DNA of 64,000 nt from Celoporthe dispersa (GCA_016584495.1 WAID01000011.1:62001-126000), one strand, 5' to 3'. Counted from the stretch's first letter, positions 10,842-23,560 are shown. The notes: a model not told the origin generated them from the letters alone. A program made the numbers and translations.

Positions 10842-11474
10842 ATGTCGCGAGCTAAGACGATCGCTATTGTCATATGTAGCACCCGCGTCCGGCGCCTGAA
10901 CCCGTACATTGTCGACTACGTTCACGAGGTGCTGACCGCCGGGGGGCGAGAAGGAGAGAAACGAGGAGGAGGAGGTCGGGACGTGACGTTCCGGGTGGTG
11001 GATATCGCAGCGCAGAACCTGCCGCTCTACGACGAGCCCGAGGTGCCGTCGCACCTGGACGCATCGGCGCCTGCATACGCCCACGCCCACACGCGCGCCT
11101 GGTCGGCCCTGGTGCGCTCGTGTGACGCCTTCGTCTTTGTCACCCCGCAGTACAACTGGAGCGTGCCGGCGGGGCTCAAGAACGCGCTCGACTACCTGTT
11201 CCACGAGTGGGCCGGCAAGCCGGCCGGGGTGGTCTCGTTCGGGACACGAGGCGGGGCTAGAGGCGCCGGCCACTTACGGGACATCCTAATGGGGCTGCGC
11301 ATGCGGCCCGTCCCGACAGCCGTGGCGCTTAGGGCCAAGGGCGAGGATCTGATCGACCAGTGCGAGAAGGCAGACGGCAGGGTTACGGACGAACTGAGGA
11401 GGGCCTGGAGCGACGAGGGTGCCGAGGAGGGCCTCCGAGCTATGCTGGGAGAGGTGGTTGAGATATTGCAGTGA
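10842..11474 (+). CDS. NAD(P)H-dependent FMN reductase (flavodoxin fold)
   Basis: Single-exon gene of 210 aa. The family pattern is clear: strand-loop IAIVICSTRVRR for the FMN phosphate, the flavin-contacting motif TPQYNWSVPAGLKNALDYL at about residues 107-125, and VVSFGTRGGARG further on. A glycine/arginine-rich insertion (about 32-45) is unusual and looks like repeat expansion. The enzyme reduces flavin or quinones with NAD(P)H. In this cluster it could reduce quinone intermediates or supply reduced flavin; neither is shown by sequence. It lies between the MFS gene and the cluster regulator. No frame breaks. Confidence 0.88.
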   Translation: MSRAKTIAIVICSTRVRRLNPYIVDYVHEVLTAGGREGEKRGGGGRDVTFRVVDIAAQNLPLYDEPEVPSHLDASAPAYAHAHTRAWSALVRSCDAFVFVTPQYNWSVPAGLKNALDYLFHEWAGKPAGVVSFGTRGGARGAGHLRDILMGLRMRPVPTAVALRAKGEDLIDQCEKADGRVTDELRRAWSDEGAEEGLRAMLGEVVEILQ

Positions 11475-11755
11475 CTGTGGGGAAGATATAGGTACAGCCA
11501 GTTTTGAGAGATCTGGCGATCGTTATTTTCCCCGAAAGTAACTGCCCCGCATGGAGAGAGAAGGGAGACACGAGCACTAAAGAAAGAGAGGATCACGGCT
11601 GTGCTGCCAGGTGCATTACCTCGTGGTTAGTGGTCATAATTTTATATTTATAAGATGTCGTTCAAAATTCTCGTCTCTAGTACTAGAAAAGTCGTGTTTG
11701 CAGTTCGCTTTTTGGAACCAGATAAATCTCATTATCCAGATCGGCTTGCCGGCTC

Positions 11756-14213
11756 CTAGCTCCAGCCCAGTGGTTCATCCATCAAGTCTCTGATCAGCAG
11801 ATCGGAATCAACGTCAAATATCGCCACACCTTGAAGTGGGCTGGCCAGATTGTCAAACGTGAAAAGCGATGACGCCGCATCCAAGTCGGAGACGCCGGCG
11901 GCACTGGAAAAAGACACCCGAGGCGGAAGCCGCAGCTGATGTGGATGGTGTGGTGTGCCATCCTGCTGTGGCGGCGGCACCTCTGCCCTCCTCGGTTCTC
12001 GGCCAGCTAGGATACGGCGTCAGGACTTCGCCGCTGCCGCTGGTGCCCGTATGCAAGCCGGCTACCATGTCGTCCAGATGCATGACTATAGTGGCGAGTG
12101 AGCGCATGGCGGCGGAGGCGGTGGGGATCACACCCCCGAGCGCCAGAGCTTCGAGGGCCGCGCGGGCATCTACCTTGACGGCGCGCAGAGCGGCTGCCGC
12201 GCCTGGGCTGTGCGGCCGGACCACGATAGAGACCACCAGCGTGGAGACAGCGGTCCAGAGGAGCTGCAGCGGCTCTGGCAGCCCGTCCAGCACCTCGGTC
12301 TGCTGGCAGGCTGCCCGCAGCGTGGCGATGAGGTCTATAGCACTCTGCTCGGCGGCGCGGGCGTGGTACTTGACGGGACTGACCGTGGCTGTGCTGGCCG
12401 GGGAGGGTGGCTTGTCATCCGTCGCGCATGTGATAAGGCTGGGAGTGGTAGTGGTAGTAGTAGCGGTAGGAGTTGTCTGGCCGCCGCCGGCGGAGGAGGA
12501 AGGTTGCTGCTGCGGGGCGAATAGGAAGTACCTCTGCACCACGACACAGGCATTGTAGTAGTGCAGCTGCAGCATCAGGCGCTGGCGCTGCAGCCAGTCG
12601 GGCAGGGCGGGCTCCAGGGCCGAGGCTAGGGCGAGCGGTCCGGGAACGAAGCGCAGCTGCGGCGGCAGGGAGGCGGGCCAGGCGTCGAGGCGGGCCATGG
12701 CCCTAGAGAGCCGCTCGGCGTGTGTGTGAAAGAACGAAAAGGTGTGTTGGCCCGGCGCGGTGTGCGTCGTGGTCGTGGTCGTGCTGCTGCTGCTGCTGCT
12801 GCCAGCCGATGACAGGTTGGCGGTCAGCATCGATACGGCGTCGAAGGCGTCGGCAACGGCGACCGAGAGCTGAGCGAGCTGGACGATGCAGGCCGAGGGC
12901 TGGGCGTCGCCGGGCAAGAGGCCGGGCGGGTCAGGCGGCAGGCTGCAGCTGATATACGACCACTGGACCGCCGTGGGCCTCTCCAGCTGCATGGAGCAGT
13001 ACAGATCGAGCCAGGCCAGCAGCCACCAGAGCCGGGTGCGGCCGGCAGCCTCGTCGGGGGCCAGATGGCTAGGCGGGGCCTGATGTAGATAGCAGACGTG
13101 GGCGCGGCGAACACCCATGCCGGCCATGTAGTAAGCGCTCTCGACATGGCCGGCCTGCAGCAGGTACAGAGCCATGGCGACGTGGCACCGGACTGCATCG
13201 ACCGCTACGCGCGGGCCCCTGTCGCGCACCCAGTCGCGGCAGGCCATGTAGCTCTCGAGGCTCCAGCGGCGCACCGTGTCTGCTGCGGCCTCGTCGTATA
13301 AGCCCGGCGGCCCGAGCCTCAGGAGCCGAGCCCCAGCGCCGGTAGAGAGGCCATACTGCATGCCGATGGCGGCCAGGCAGTCGAGGAGGGCTCCGTCCGC
13401 TGTAACCGCAGCTGCCATGGCCGTGGCCGCAGGGGACGAGAGGAGGACACCGTAGAGGCGCTGGAACTCGGCGTCCGTCATGAGTGGGTATAGGGACCCG
13501 GCGGCTCTCCAGAACAGGCGGACGAAGTAAGCCTTTTGCTGGAGAGTAGGCGCCGACGGCAGCGCGGTATGGCCACCACCACCACCACCACCATTACCAC
13601 TACTACACTGAGGTGCTGTGCTGCCGCTGCTGCCACCGCCGCCTCCTCCTGCACCTAGGACGTTGATCTGTGAAAGACTCGGGAATGGGCTCGCCCGCGT
13701 GCCGTCACCACGGGCCAGCGCTGGAAACAAGCGGCAGAAGAAGTGTCGGGCTCGGGCTATCGGCGGGTGGGACTCGGCTGGCCGCATACAGTCTATCAGG
13801 TCGAGAGTGTCGACAGCCGACAGCGAAGACGACGACGATGACGACGACGACAATGACGACAACGACAACTGTTGGCTGACGTCTCCCGGTGGGCTCGTGG
13901 TGTTGCTGCCCGCGGAGCCCGATGTGGTGGTGGTGGTGGTTGCAGCGGTGGTGGTGTCCGTGGCATTGGCGGTCCTGGCCCCGCGCGCCGGCTCAGCGTC
14001 CGGGCACGGCTGGCACTGCACGCCCTCGGCAAGACACGGCGGGCACGGCTTGGTGCCACACCTGATCCGGAAGCGCCGGCATCTCTTGCATGCCCGAAAG
14101 GCGCTGGACCGGGTGCCCGTCGTCGTCGTCGTCGGCATTGCGAGTCCTGCCTGGCGCAGCCCGCCGCGCCGCTTCGCCCTGCCCGAGTCGTCTGCATTGA
14201 ACGTAAGAAACAT
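11756..14213 (-). CDS. Zn(2)Cys(6) transcription factor, likely cluster regulator; C-terminal frame uncertain
   Basis: Nuclear DNA-binding regulator of about 800 aa in one exon. The binuclear zinc cluster is at Cys 42, 45, 52, 57, 60 and 67 (CKRCRRFRIRCGTKPCPPC), counted from the ATG at 14213; the ATG at 14138 (residue 26) is an equally good start. A fungal-specific transcription factor domain covers roughly residues 230-480, and S/T/G-rich low-complexity segments surround it. The frame read from the ATG stops at 11853 after an arginine-rich tail. In the +1 frame, entered at the A5 run 11908-11912 (T5 in coding sense), a more protein-like acidic end, FDVDSDLLIRDLMDEPLGW, runs to 11756. 2458 nt equals 3x819+1. 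It is divergent from the PKS, which fits a pathway-specific activator. Confidence 0.82.
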
Positions 14214-15757
14214 GATGATGGGCTATGAGCTTGTGGCAGACTGGCATGCGTCGTCGCACCGTCTCTCTGTATTGCTCGGCCGCCGAGCTTACGCTGGCAT
14301 TCTTTTAACTCTGCCAAGACTTTTGCCTGGGGCTTCCGTCACGGCTTGGCGGTCGGCACCAGGGCATGGTAGGCTCTTCCTTCAACCCGCAGTAAGGGAA
14401 AATTAGAAAGCGCGCGCTGATGGGAGCTCTGAGCTGCACCTGCCTCAGTAAGCTTTCTCTTCCCACTCCCCCCACCTCTCCCGCCCCCCCCGTCAGCCCC
14501 TGCTAGCGGCAGGAACGGCATGCATCCGGGACCTTGACGCGCCCCCACATATCCCACTTTCTCTGTCATGCCTAGTATTACGCCTCTGCGTCTGCCGCCA
14601 TGTCAGCTCTGTTATCTATACAATGTTCACGCCCGCTCTCCTATCTACGGATCCTCCCATGTAAGAGAGCTTCTAGTTCGTTATTAAGCCGCCGCCGATC
14701 GAAAGTCGTCGTCTGTGGGTGTCGACAAGCCTGGGGCTCGTAGCTGCACCCGCTCGGCATGTAAAACTCGAGGCCAGATCAGGCTGTCGGACGTTATCGT
14801 ACGATCGGGGGACTTTTTCGTATGACGAAAAAGGTAAAGCATGCTGGGGGAAAAAAAGAAAAGAAAAGAAAAAACTCCCGATGGGAAAGGAGATCTCTAT
14901 CAAGAGTAATTAATTAGATGGATTTTATAAAGTTCAAATATATTGTGGTACTTAAGGTTTAAATACTGTGGTATCCAAGGTTCAAGTACTGTGCATATTA
15001 TCTCGCCGAACAGGGGCTGTGAAACTGTATTACTCAAGGTGTGGAATCACAAACCGCTCGGGGCTTTCTCTTTCCTTCGTGGAAATGTCGGTCTGGAACT
15101 TCCTTCTTCCTCTCTTATCGCGTAGTCAGGACGCTCGGCATGCTAGCGCGCGCTCTGCAGAGAATTTGCTCATTTGGGCCAGTAGTGGCTTACCTGCCTG
15201 ACGAGATGGATTCTGAAGATATTTGCTCCTTAGAGGTCGGGAGAGCAGGTCAGCCTCCTTGCGGTAGTTTCGGAACTCTTACTTACTCCTAGCAGGATCT
15301 TCTCAGACTGTGCTTGTTCATCTTGTCGGTGGCTGCTTGTTCGGTTAACTCCTTCGAGAATGCTTACCCACCTAAGCCGTCTTACTCCTTAGAGGAAGTA
15401 TCGCGTCTTGAGAGAGGGAGGAGGAGGGGGGGAGAGTGTGGTTCGCGGGCAGCACTCTATCGAGCGTCCATGTTTGGATGAAACTAGACAACACCCTTCT
15501 ATACTATATAGCTATCACAACCTTATTATGGTTCTACGAGTATGTTGCACATGTGAATAAACTTTTGGGGGGGAGGAAGAAAAGAAAAAGAAGAAAGAGC
15601 CCAAAAATAAACCCAGACTATAGCTCGAGCTTGCCTGGACAGCTGGTAGTACCTGCTGTTTGAAAATTTAGCGTCGACTATACCCCACGTCACTACCCAT
15701 CCGAACCCTCCAACCCCCAAACCCCCGCGCCGTAACGGAAAGGACGAGCTGCTAAGT
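14214..15757. promoter_or_regulatory. Divergent intergenic region, regulator / PKS
   Basis: 1.5 kb with no supportable gene. It includes a three-unit degenerate direct repeat at 14932-15003, the motif TTTCGGAAC at about 15268 similar to the GST/cupin element, and a purine-rich tract at 15411-15435. Presumed promoters for both the regulator and the PKS. Confidence 0.45.
14932..15003 (+). repeat. Three degenerate direct repeats of 23-25 bp
   Basis: Units start at 14932 (GTTCAAATATATTGTGGTAC), 14957 (GTTTAAATACTGTGGTATCC) and 14980 (GTTCAAGTACTGTG...). Shared core is GTTYAAATAC-TGTGGTA. AT-rich; no recognised family. Confidence 0.6.
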
Positions 15758-18700
15758 ATGACGTTGATCCTTCCCATCTTCGCCGGTCTCGGGTCCGACT
15801 CCTTTTTTCTCGCAGTCGACCTGGGAGACGGCAGCGGCCGACGCCCAGATCGACCGGAGCAAGCTGTTCCTGAAAGACTGCCTCGACCTGTTCCGCTCCG
15901 AAATTCACGACGCGCTCAGCCAGGGCATCTTGCAACCCGGATCCATCAACTTGGGGGACTTTACCTCGACCGACTCGCTACTCCAGCCTGGCAGGCAATA
16001 CCACGCCAACGCGGTAGTGCAGCACTCGACGCTGTACCTCACCCAGATCCTTAGACATGTCGCTCATACACAGCGACAGCCCCAACTAAGCCGCATATGC
16101 GCGGTCTCGGGCTTCTGCGCAGGCCTTCTCCCTGCCGCGGCCCTCAGCCTGGCTGCCTCCCCCAAAGACTCGGGTGCCGCCGCCGCCGCCGCTGCTGCCA
16201 CTACCACGGTCGGTTTCTTGTTTCACGCGTACGAGCTCTTCCGTGTAGCTCTCTGGATCGGCATCCGAAGCGAGAGCCACCGCGCCGAAACCATCCTCCA
16301 CGACGCAGGCCAAAATGAAAAGGGCGATGACGACCATGGCGACGATGACGGCACCAGCGCCCCCTCTCCCGATGCGCCGTGCTCTTTTGCTGTCAACAAG
16401 CTCTCGCCCGACGAGGCAGCGGAGCTGATCAACCAGGCACAGGATGACGACAAGGACAACAACGATGGCGATAACGACAGCAACGACAACAGCAGAGCCG
16501 AGACCAAGAGCAGCAGCAACATCTACATCTCAGCCCGTCTCGGGCAGAACCGCGTCGTGCTCAGCGGCCCGCCCTCCGAGCTGGCTGCTTTTGTCGAGCA
16601 GAAGCTGCTGCTGCCGCCGCGGCGTAGTTGCTACGCCCGGCCCCTGCGTGTTCACCATCTCTACCATAACAGGCGTCTGCTGTCATCCGCCAGCAACCAC
16701 GTTATGCAGGACCTCGAGCGGCGAGGCAGTCCGCTACGGTCCCAGGTTCGGCTTGGTGTTCCGCTGCTGTCGACCATCACAGGGCAGCCGGTCGTGCTGT
16801 CGGCAGAGCCCACGCTGGGCGAGCTAACCCGCGCTCTCCTGGACATGATCTTCCTCGAGCCGGTGGATTGGGCTGCTGTGCAGGACTCAGTCGTCTCGCT
16901 CACAGCAGCCCAGAGCAGCAGTGGCTGCTGCCACGTCCTGAATTACGGCCCAGGCTACGGCATTTCTGCGGCTTACGGCAACGCCATGGCCGAGCATGTC
17001 AAGATCGTAGACGCGTCGTCGTCGTCGTCATCGTCACCACCACCACAGCCACCAGCGCCACCTGCTCACAGCGAGACTGATCTGGCTATTGTCGGCATGG
17101 CTGTGGATCTCCCAGGTGCTCCAAGCATCGACGCGCTTTGGGAATCCCAAATGCAGGGCATCAACTCATGTTCCGAGGTGAGTGAGAGAATTTCTACTAC
17201 TGGCGCCGATGCTCTGTTGCTCCTCCTGGTTGCGCTGTCTGGCTGGCTAATACTTTTGCTTGCTGTAGATACCCAAGAACAGATTCGACTTGGACATTTA
17301 CTACCCCTCCTCGTCCTCCCAGCAGCAGGGCAAACGGGGCCACGGGTCCCTCAACACTCGATACGGCAACTTCATGCAGAACCCGTTTCTGTTCGACAGC
17401 GAGCTGTTCGGCATCTCGCGCCGGGAGGCTCGCTCTATGGACCCGCAGCAGCGCGTGCTCCTCCAGACGGCGTACCGCGCCCTCGAGGACGCGGGCTATG
17501 CGCCCGATGCCAGCCCCTCCTTCGCTCGCGACACTTTTTGGTGCTGGGTCGGCGCCGCCACGATGGACTACGCCGACAACCTGCGACGTGACATAGATGT
17601 CTACTACAGCACCGGTACCCTGCGCGCCTTTCTAAGCGCCCGCATCTCCTTCGTCTTTGGCTGGAGCGGGCCGTCCATCACCCTCGACACCGCCTGTTCC
17701 TCGTCCACCGTGGCCCTGCACCAGGCAGCCCGGTCCATCCTCGCAGGCGACTGCCGGGCGGCCCTTGTAGGCGGTGTGAATACCATATCCAGCCCTGATG
17801 TAGGTTCATTCATCATCATTAAGAAGCCACATAGTCATAAGACCGTGAACCTAATTTCCCTCTACAGATGTATCTCGGCCTCGACCGTGCGCACTTTCTC
17901 AGCCCCTCGGGCCAGTGCAAGGCCTTCGATGCGTCCGCCGACGGCTACTGCCGGGCCGAGGGCTGCGGCGTCTTCGTCATTAAGAAGCTCAGCGACGCCC
18001 TGGCCGAGGGCGATCGCGTCCACGCAGTCATCAAGGCTGTCGAGATCAACCAGAGCGGCAATGCCCACTCCATCACCCACCCACATGTGCCCACACAGGA
18101 GACTCTGTTCAGCCGCGTGCTGCGCCGTGCTGGCATCCATCCGCACCACGTATCTGTTGCCGAGCTGCACGGCACAGGGTAAGCAGCCCCCTTCCCCTCC
18201 CCCCCCCTCTCTCTGTGTATGTGTGCGTATCTGTGTGTCCGACTGACTGACTGACTGCCTGGCAGAACGCAAGCTGGGGACCCCAACGAGGTTGCCGGCG
18301 TCCGCCGGGCACTGTGCCAAGGCCGTGACCCGTCAAACCCGCTGCACCTAACCTCGATCAAGGCTAACATGGGCCACTGCGAGGCGGCATCGGGCGTGGC
18401 CGGTCTGGCAAAGGTCGTGCTGATGCTGCGCCATGGCCGCATCCCGCCCCAGATCTCCCTGCGGGATTTGAACCCCAAGATTGCCCCTCTGGGCCTCGAC
18501 GGCGCCGTCATCGCCCGCCACGGCGCCACCTGGCAAACTGCCGCCCCGGGACGCCCGCGTATTGCTCTGCTGAACAACTTTGGGGCCGGCGGCTCAAATG
18601 CGGCCGTGCTGGTGCAGGAGCATGTCCAGCAGGTGACAGCGTCCTTCAAGCCTGCTGCTGCAGGACTTGAGACCCAGGGCCAGCAGTATCTGCTGTGCGG

Positions 18701-21700
18701 GCTCTCGGCTAGGGACACGCGACGCTTGGCCAAGCTGCAGGAGGCCGTCTCGCTGCACCTGGAGACGGCCATGGCGGCTTCGTTGCCATCCTCCTCAGAG
18801 GTCCCGCCGCCGGCGCTGCTGCTGCGTGATGTCTGTCACACCCTCACGGCGCGGCGCCAGCAGTATCCCGTGCGCATAGCCGTTATGGCGAGCTCTGTCG
18901 AAGAGCTGGCGCGCAACATCCGGAATGCCAGCCCGTCGTCATCGCAATCGTCGTCGTCGTCTGTAGAGCCGTTATCGGCGCAGACGGTCTTCCTCTTCTC
19001 GGGCCAGGGCTCGCAGTACCTGAACATGGGCCGCGACGCTATGGCCCTGTATCCTACTGTCAATGACACGGTCCGCACATGCGACCGATGGCTTGTATCC
19101 AATGGCTATCCGTCCTGTCTCTCCGTCATCCAGCCAGAGGAGGAGGAGGAGGAGAGGGAGGGATTTTCCCGCACAGAGGCTTTCCAGACTGCCATGTTCT
19201 CCCTAGAGGTCGCCCTAGCGAATCTCCTCGAGTCGTGGGGTATCGTACCGGCGGCTGTGGCTGGTCATAGCCTCGGAGAATACGCTGCCCTGGTGGTGGC
19301 GGGCGTGCTGGACATGGTCGACGGCCTGCGGCTGGTGGCGCAGCGTGCATCGCTGATGGCCCGCCGCTGCGCCCTCGGCGAGACTTCAATGCTGGCTGTC
19401 CACGCCAGCCCCGCCGCCGTCGAGCGGCTGCTGGGCTCACGTCTGGACCTCGGTACCACGCTGACTGTGGCCTGCCGCAACAGCCCGACTGACTGCGTGG
19501 TCGGTGGGCCCGTATCGGCCTTGCAGGTATTGAAGCAGCTGCTGTCGTCTGCTCGTCACCATAGTGGCGGTGATGGTAGTGAAGGTGGCGCTGCTGCTGT
19601 CGGCACGACAGGAGAAGGGGAGGGCGTGCGGTTTACGGCCAGGTGCAAGCTGCTCGACGTGCCGCTTGCATACCACACCCGCGCAATGGACCCAATCCTC
19701 GACGAGCTGCGCGGGTGTGCAGCTCGGGACATCTGTATCCGGCCGCCCAAGCTTCCGATTGTCTCCAATGTGCTTGGGCGCTTAGTCCTCCCGGGCGAGA
19801 TGGATGTCTTCACGCCGTCCTATTTTGCCGACCACTGCCGCAGCCCCGTGGCGTTCGACGAGGGCGTGGGTGATCTTGTCGACACGTGGAAAAGAAAGGG
19901 CGTGGAGAAGATGGGTGGTGCGGGTATGTCGCCGTCGCCGTCGCTGATGAGATGGGTCGAGATTGGGCCTCATCCGTCTGTGCACGCGATGCTCCGCAGC
20001 CGGTTCGAGAGCGACAAGACACCGAGTTCGGCCCGACATGTGTTTCTCCCGACGCTGTCGAGAATAGAGGCGGCTGGTGTTACGCTCGGGAAGCTACTAT
20101 GCCACTTTTACGAGACGGGCGCGGCTGAAGTCAGGTGGCGCGACGTCTTCGGCCCCGGCGCGTGCTTGGTCGCGGGTATGCCCGGCATGCCGTTCACCCA
20201 GGAGGAGTTCCTCGTACCGTTCCGCCACGAGGTTGCGCCTGCATCTCCCCCAGTCCCCTCCTCCGCCGGGGACCGCAAGAGCAGCATCGGTCTGCAGAAA
20301 CAGACCTGGGCTCCCTGCTTTGCGTCTCGGGCTATCGCTGTCGGCCGTGAGTTCCCAGAGGGCTGCGCCGTCTACGACACGCCGGCTTCCATATTGCAGG
20401 ACTTCATCCAGGGTCATCTCGTCTGTGGCCACGCGCTCTGTCCGGCTTCTGTGTACCACGAGCTGGCTCTAGCGGCCGTCAGCAGGGCTGAGGAGGAGGA
20501 GGCGGCGGGGCCCCCAGCAGCTGCTGCTGCTGCCAGGCCACTGGACCAAGCATGGGCGCTAACCAAGGTGGACTACTCGGCTCCTTTTGTGCATATTTCC
20601 GGTTCCAACCAGATCTTGCGCGTGGTGCTAAAGCCACGCACGGCATCTCCCGAGGGATACGACTTCACGGTTCTCTCGTACGATCAAAAGGAAGTAGAGG
20701 GAAAAGCGGAGGGGTCATCGTCGTCGGACAGCCACAGCAAGATGAAGAATCACTGCCGAGGAATCCTGCGGCTGAAGGCTCGCAACGCCGCCGAGCAGAA
20801 ATACAGACGCGTCGCGGCAGCCCTCCGCAGCAGGATGGGTCGCCGTCGAGATACTTCATCATCATGGCCCGAGGGCTGCGAGCAGGGCAATGAGGGCGGG
20901 ACGCTGCAGTCCTTCTCGCAGGAGGCCATGTACGACAAGATCTTCACGCGAGTCGTGGCCTACACAAACCCGTATCAGTGCGTGCGGCGGATCCACATCG
21001 ACGACCGAGCCGGCGAGGCGCTGGCCACGTGCGTGGCGCCGGCGTCCCACCTGACGGCCGTCCCGGCTGCCCGCGCCCTGTTTATGGACGTATTGCTACA
21101 CGTCGCCGGGTTCGTGGTCAACCTGCGCCTGGGCAACACCATGGCCGGCATCTGCAAGGACGTCGCCTCTGCTACCGTCCTCGACGTCCCCATCGCGCAG
21201 CCGTTTCATGTCGTGTGTGCCACGTACGAGATGGGGACCGGAAGCACGGTCGCGGACGCCTACGCCGTCCATGCTCTTTCGGGCTGCGTTCTAGCCGTAT
21301 TCAAGGGCATGACCTTCCAACACGTCCCGCTGGCGCGCATGGGTAAGGCCCTAGCCATGGCCAACCGGAGCAGCAGCAGCAGCAGCAGCAGTCACTCTAA
21401 GAACAATAGTCAGCAACAACAAGGGGGGCCAAAGTCGCCGCAAGGGCAGGACGACAAAATACCTTGGATAGGATGGCCGGTGTTTCGGAAACCTTGGCCC
21501 GGGAGGCGGCTGCTGCTGCTGCTACTGCCGCCACCGCTGCAAGCTCTTTTCCTCCGCGCGACATCAGGCGTGTGCTAGCGACAACATGTGGCATCGGCGA
21601 GGACCAACTATTGCCGGACACACACCTCGACGCTCTCGGCTTCGACTCGCTCATGATGATCGAACTGGAGTCGGAGCTCACAGCAGTAGGAGCAGCTATC

Positions 21701-23560
21701 GCCGGCGGACTGAACGCGGCGTCCCTCGCAGCATGCGTGACGGTAGGCGATGTTGAAGCCCTCTACTCTCGAACCAAAGCTGCTGTGGCGGCGTCATTAC
21801 CGTCGTCGGCCGAGAGCGGTACGCCGGCGAGTGGTGAGACAACGACGACGAGTAGGAGGGGGAGGGGGAGAACGACGACGACAATGACGACGGCGTCCTC
21901 GACCTCCAGAGATGAATCCTCACTCGAAGAAGACGAAGAAGACCAGGACGAAGAATCACACTCCACGTCTATGACAAGCTCACGCTCAAGCGTGTACGGT
22001 GGCACTGGAGGGTGCACGGTGATGACGGCCGCTGAGCTGATTAGCATCATAGCCGAGACATGTGACGCGGATCCCGCTGCTATTGCCTCAGGTATGGAGC
22101 TGCACACCCTTGGTATCGACTCGCTGATGATGCTGGAGCTGCAGGATCGGCTGTGCGAGCGCTATGGGGATCAGGCAGTGCCCGCATCGGGTCTGGTTGA
22201 GTGCCAAACGGTTAGAGATCTGGAGAAACTAGTATGTGGTTAAACAAATTGTATCTCTCCCTCTCTTCTACTCAACGATGATTACCAGAAGTTTCTTTCC
22301 TTCTTGCTACATATAGACAGTTTTTCTTTCCACCTTGCAATGGAAATCTCCTTGATTCTTTTTAAAAAAAAAAATTATCCTCCTCAGCGCTAATCGAATC
22401 CTCTTCCTTTTTTTATGCAGATAATACCCAGTCCCTCACCCGTCCGATACTCACCGGCCGCGCTCATATCCGAGAAGGCAATAGTGAAGGACGACACTGA
22501 CAAGTTTACGCCAGAGGAGCGCAACCTACTTCCCGCCGTCGCCAGAGTTCTTCATCTGAATGCGCTGCCGCAGACTATTCAGTCTACATCCCGTGTCCAC
22601 GGAAATGGGCCACCTGGCCCCGCGCCCCTGTTTCTCGTACACGACGGCAGCGGCGTCTGCAGCCCCTATCGCCGCATTCAGCCGCTCGGGCGTCCTGTGT
22701 TTGCGATACACAACCCAGCATTCCTGCCCCGCCAGCCAGGTTTGAATTTGATCGCCGCCGCCACCGCCAACAATCCCGACCCGGTGCTGCCGTGGACCAG
22801 CCTATCCGCTATGGCGGCGCACTACGCGCGCATTATTGTCAACACCACCACCTCCTCAGAACAGATTCCTCAGAGTTCCGCTGGGGAGTCACACGCACGG
22901 CTCGCACCTGTTATCTTGGGAGGGTGGTCGTTCGGCGGCGTGGTCGCGTTCGAGGCGGCGCGGATCCTCACAGCACGGTCGCAGGAGGCCTCATGTCCGT
23001 CGGACGCTGTGCCCCCATGTGCCGGCGTGATCCTCATCGACGCTCCGTCGCCCGTGGACCATGAGCCGCTGTCAGAGGACATTATTCGTGCTGTCACGGC
23101 CTCAGCATCGGCTGTGTCTTCATCAGGCACCCGCGCTGGGACAAAGGGCACGGGCGACCCGAACACAACAACCGTGGCGCACGTGGTGCGTAAGCTCGTG
23201 AGGCGGAGTTTCAGGTCCTGCGCTGCTTTGGTGGGCGCCTTTGACGCTACCGCCACCGCCGCCTCTACTGCGCCGGAAAAACCTTGGCCACCCGTCATTC
23301 TGCTTCGGTCCCGCGACGGCTGGAAGCCGCCTCCGGGCCACGAAATCGCCCGCAGCAACAGGTGGCTGCAGGACCGGACGGACCGTGCTCTGGCGCTGGA
23401 TGGGTGGGAAAGAGTGGCCGGGGCCAAAGTGCTCTGTATAGATATCCCGGGCGATCACTTTAGTGTGTTTGATCAGGGGAATATCGAGGCTGTCTCGGCC
23501 GCTATTAATGAGGCATGTCAAGAGCTTGATCGATTGTGGGTGCAGGCTCACTGTACATAG
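15758..23560 (+). CDS. Non-reducing polyketide synthase, SAT-KS-AT-PT-ACP-ACP-TE
   Basis: Iterative type I PKS of about 2,419 aa that makes a non-reduced polyketide and cyclises it to an aromatic product. Exons: 15758-17177, 17269-17799, 17868-18178, 18266-21342, 21450-22231, 22421-23560. Landmarks (approximate residues): SAT GFCAG 117; KS DTACSSS 612, HGTGT 751, NMGHCEA 788; AT GHSLGEY 1086; PT His in GHLVCGHALCP 1470 and Asp in FMDVLLH 1692; ACP Ser in LGFDSL 1842 and LGIDSL 2000; TE GWSFGG 2207 and His in GDHF 2383. No KR, DH, ER or methyltransferase domain. The frame changes by +1 at the T6 run 15803-15808 within the first 17 codons; total length is 3n+1. The 107-bp intron at 21343-21449 (GTAAGG..CAG, CTAAG branch) explains the apparent break before ACP1. 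A D/N-rich acidic insertion sits in the SAT domain and a T/E/D-rich linker separates the ACPs. Product class (naphthalene, naphthopyrone or other) cannot be fixed by eye. Confidence 0.95.

Noticed and set aside
13618..14406. Long plus-strand open frames opposite the cluster regulator
   Set aside because: Low-complexity shadows of the S/T/D-rich regulator sequence; the zinc cluster proves the minus strand is coding.
21343..21449. Apparent frameshift between the PT domain and the first ACP of the PKS
   Set aside because: A 107-bp intron (GTAAGG..CAG with a CTAAG branch site) joins the two frames exactly.
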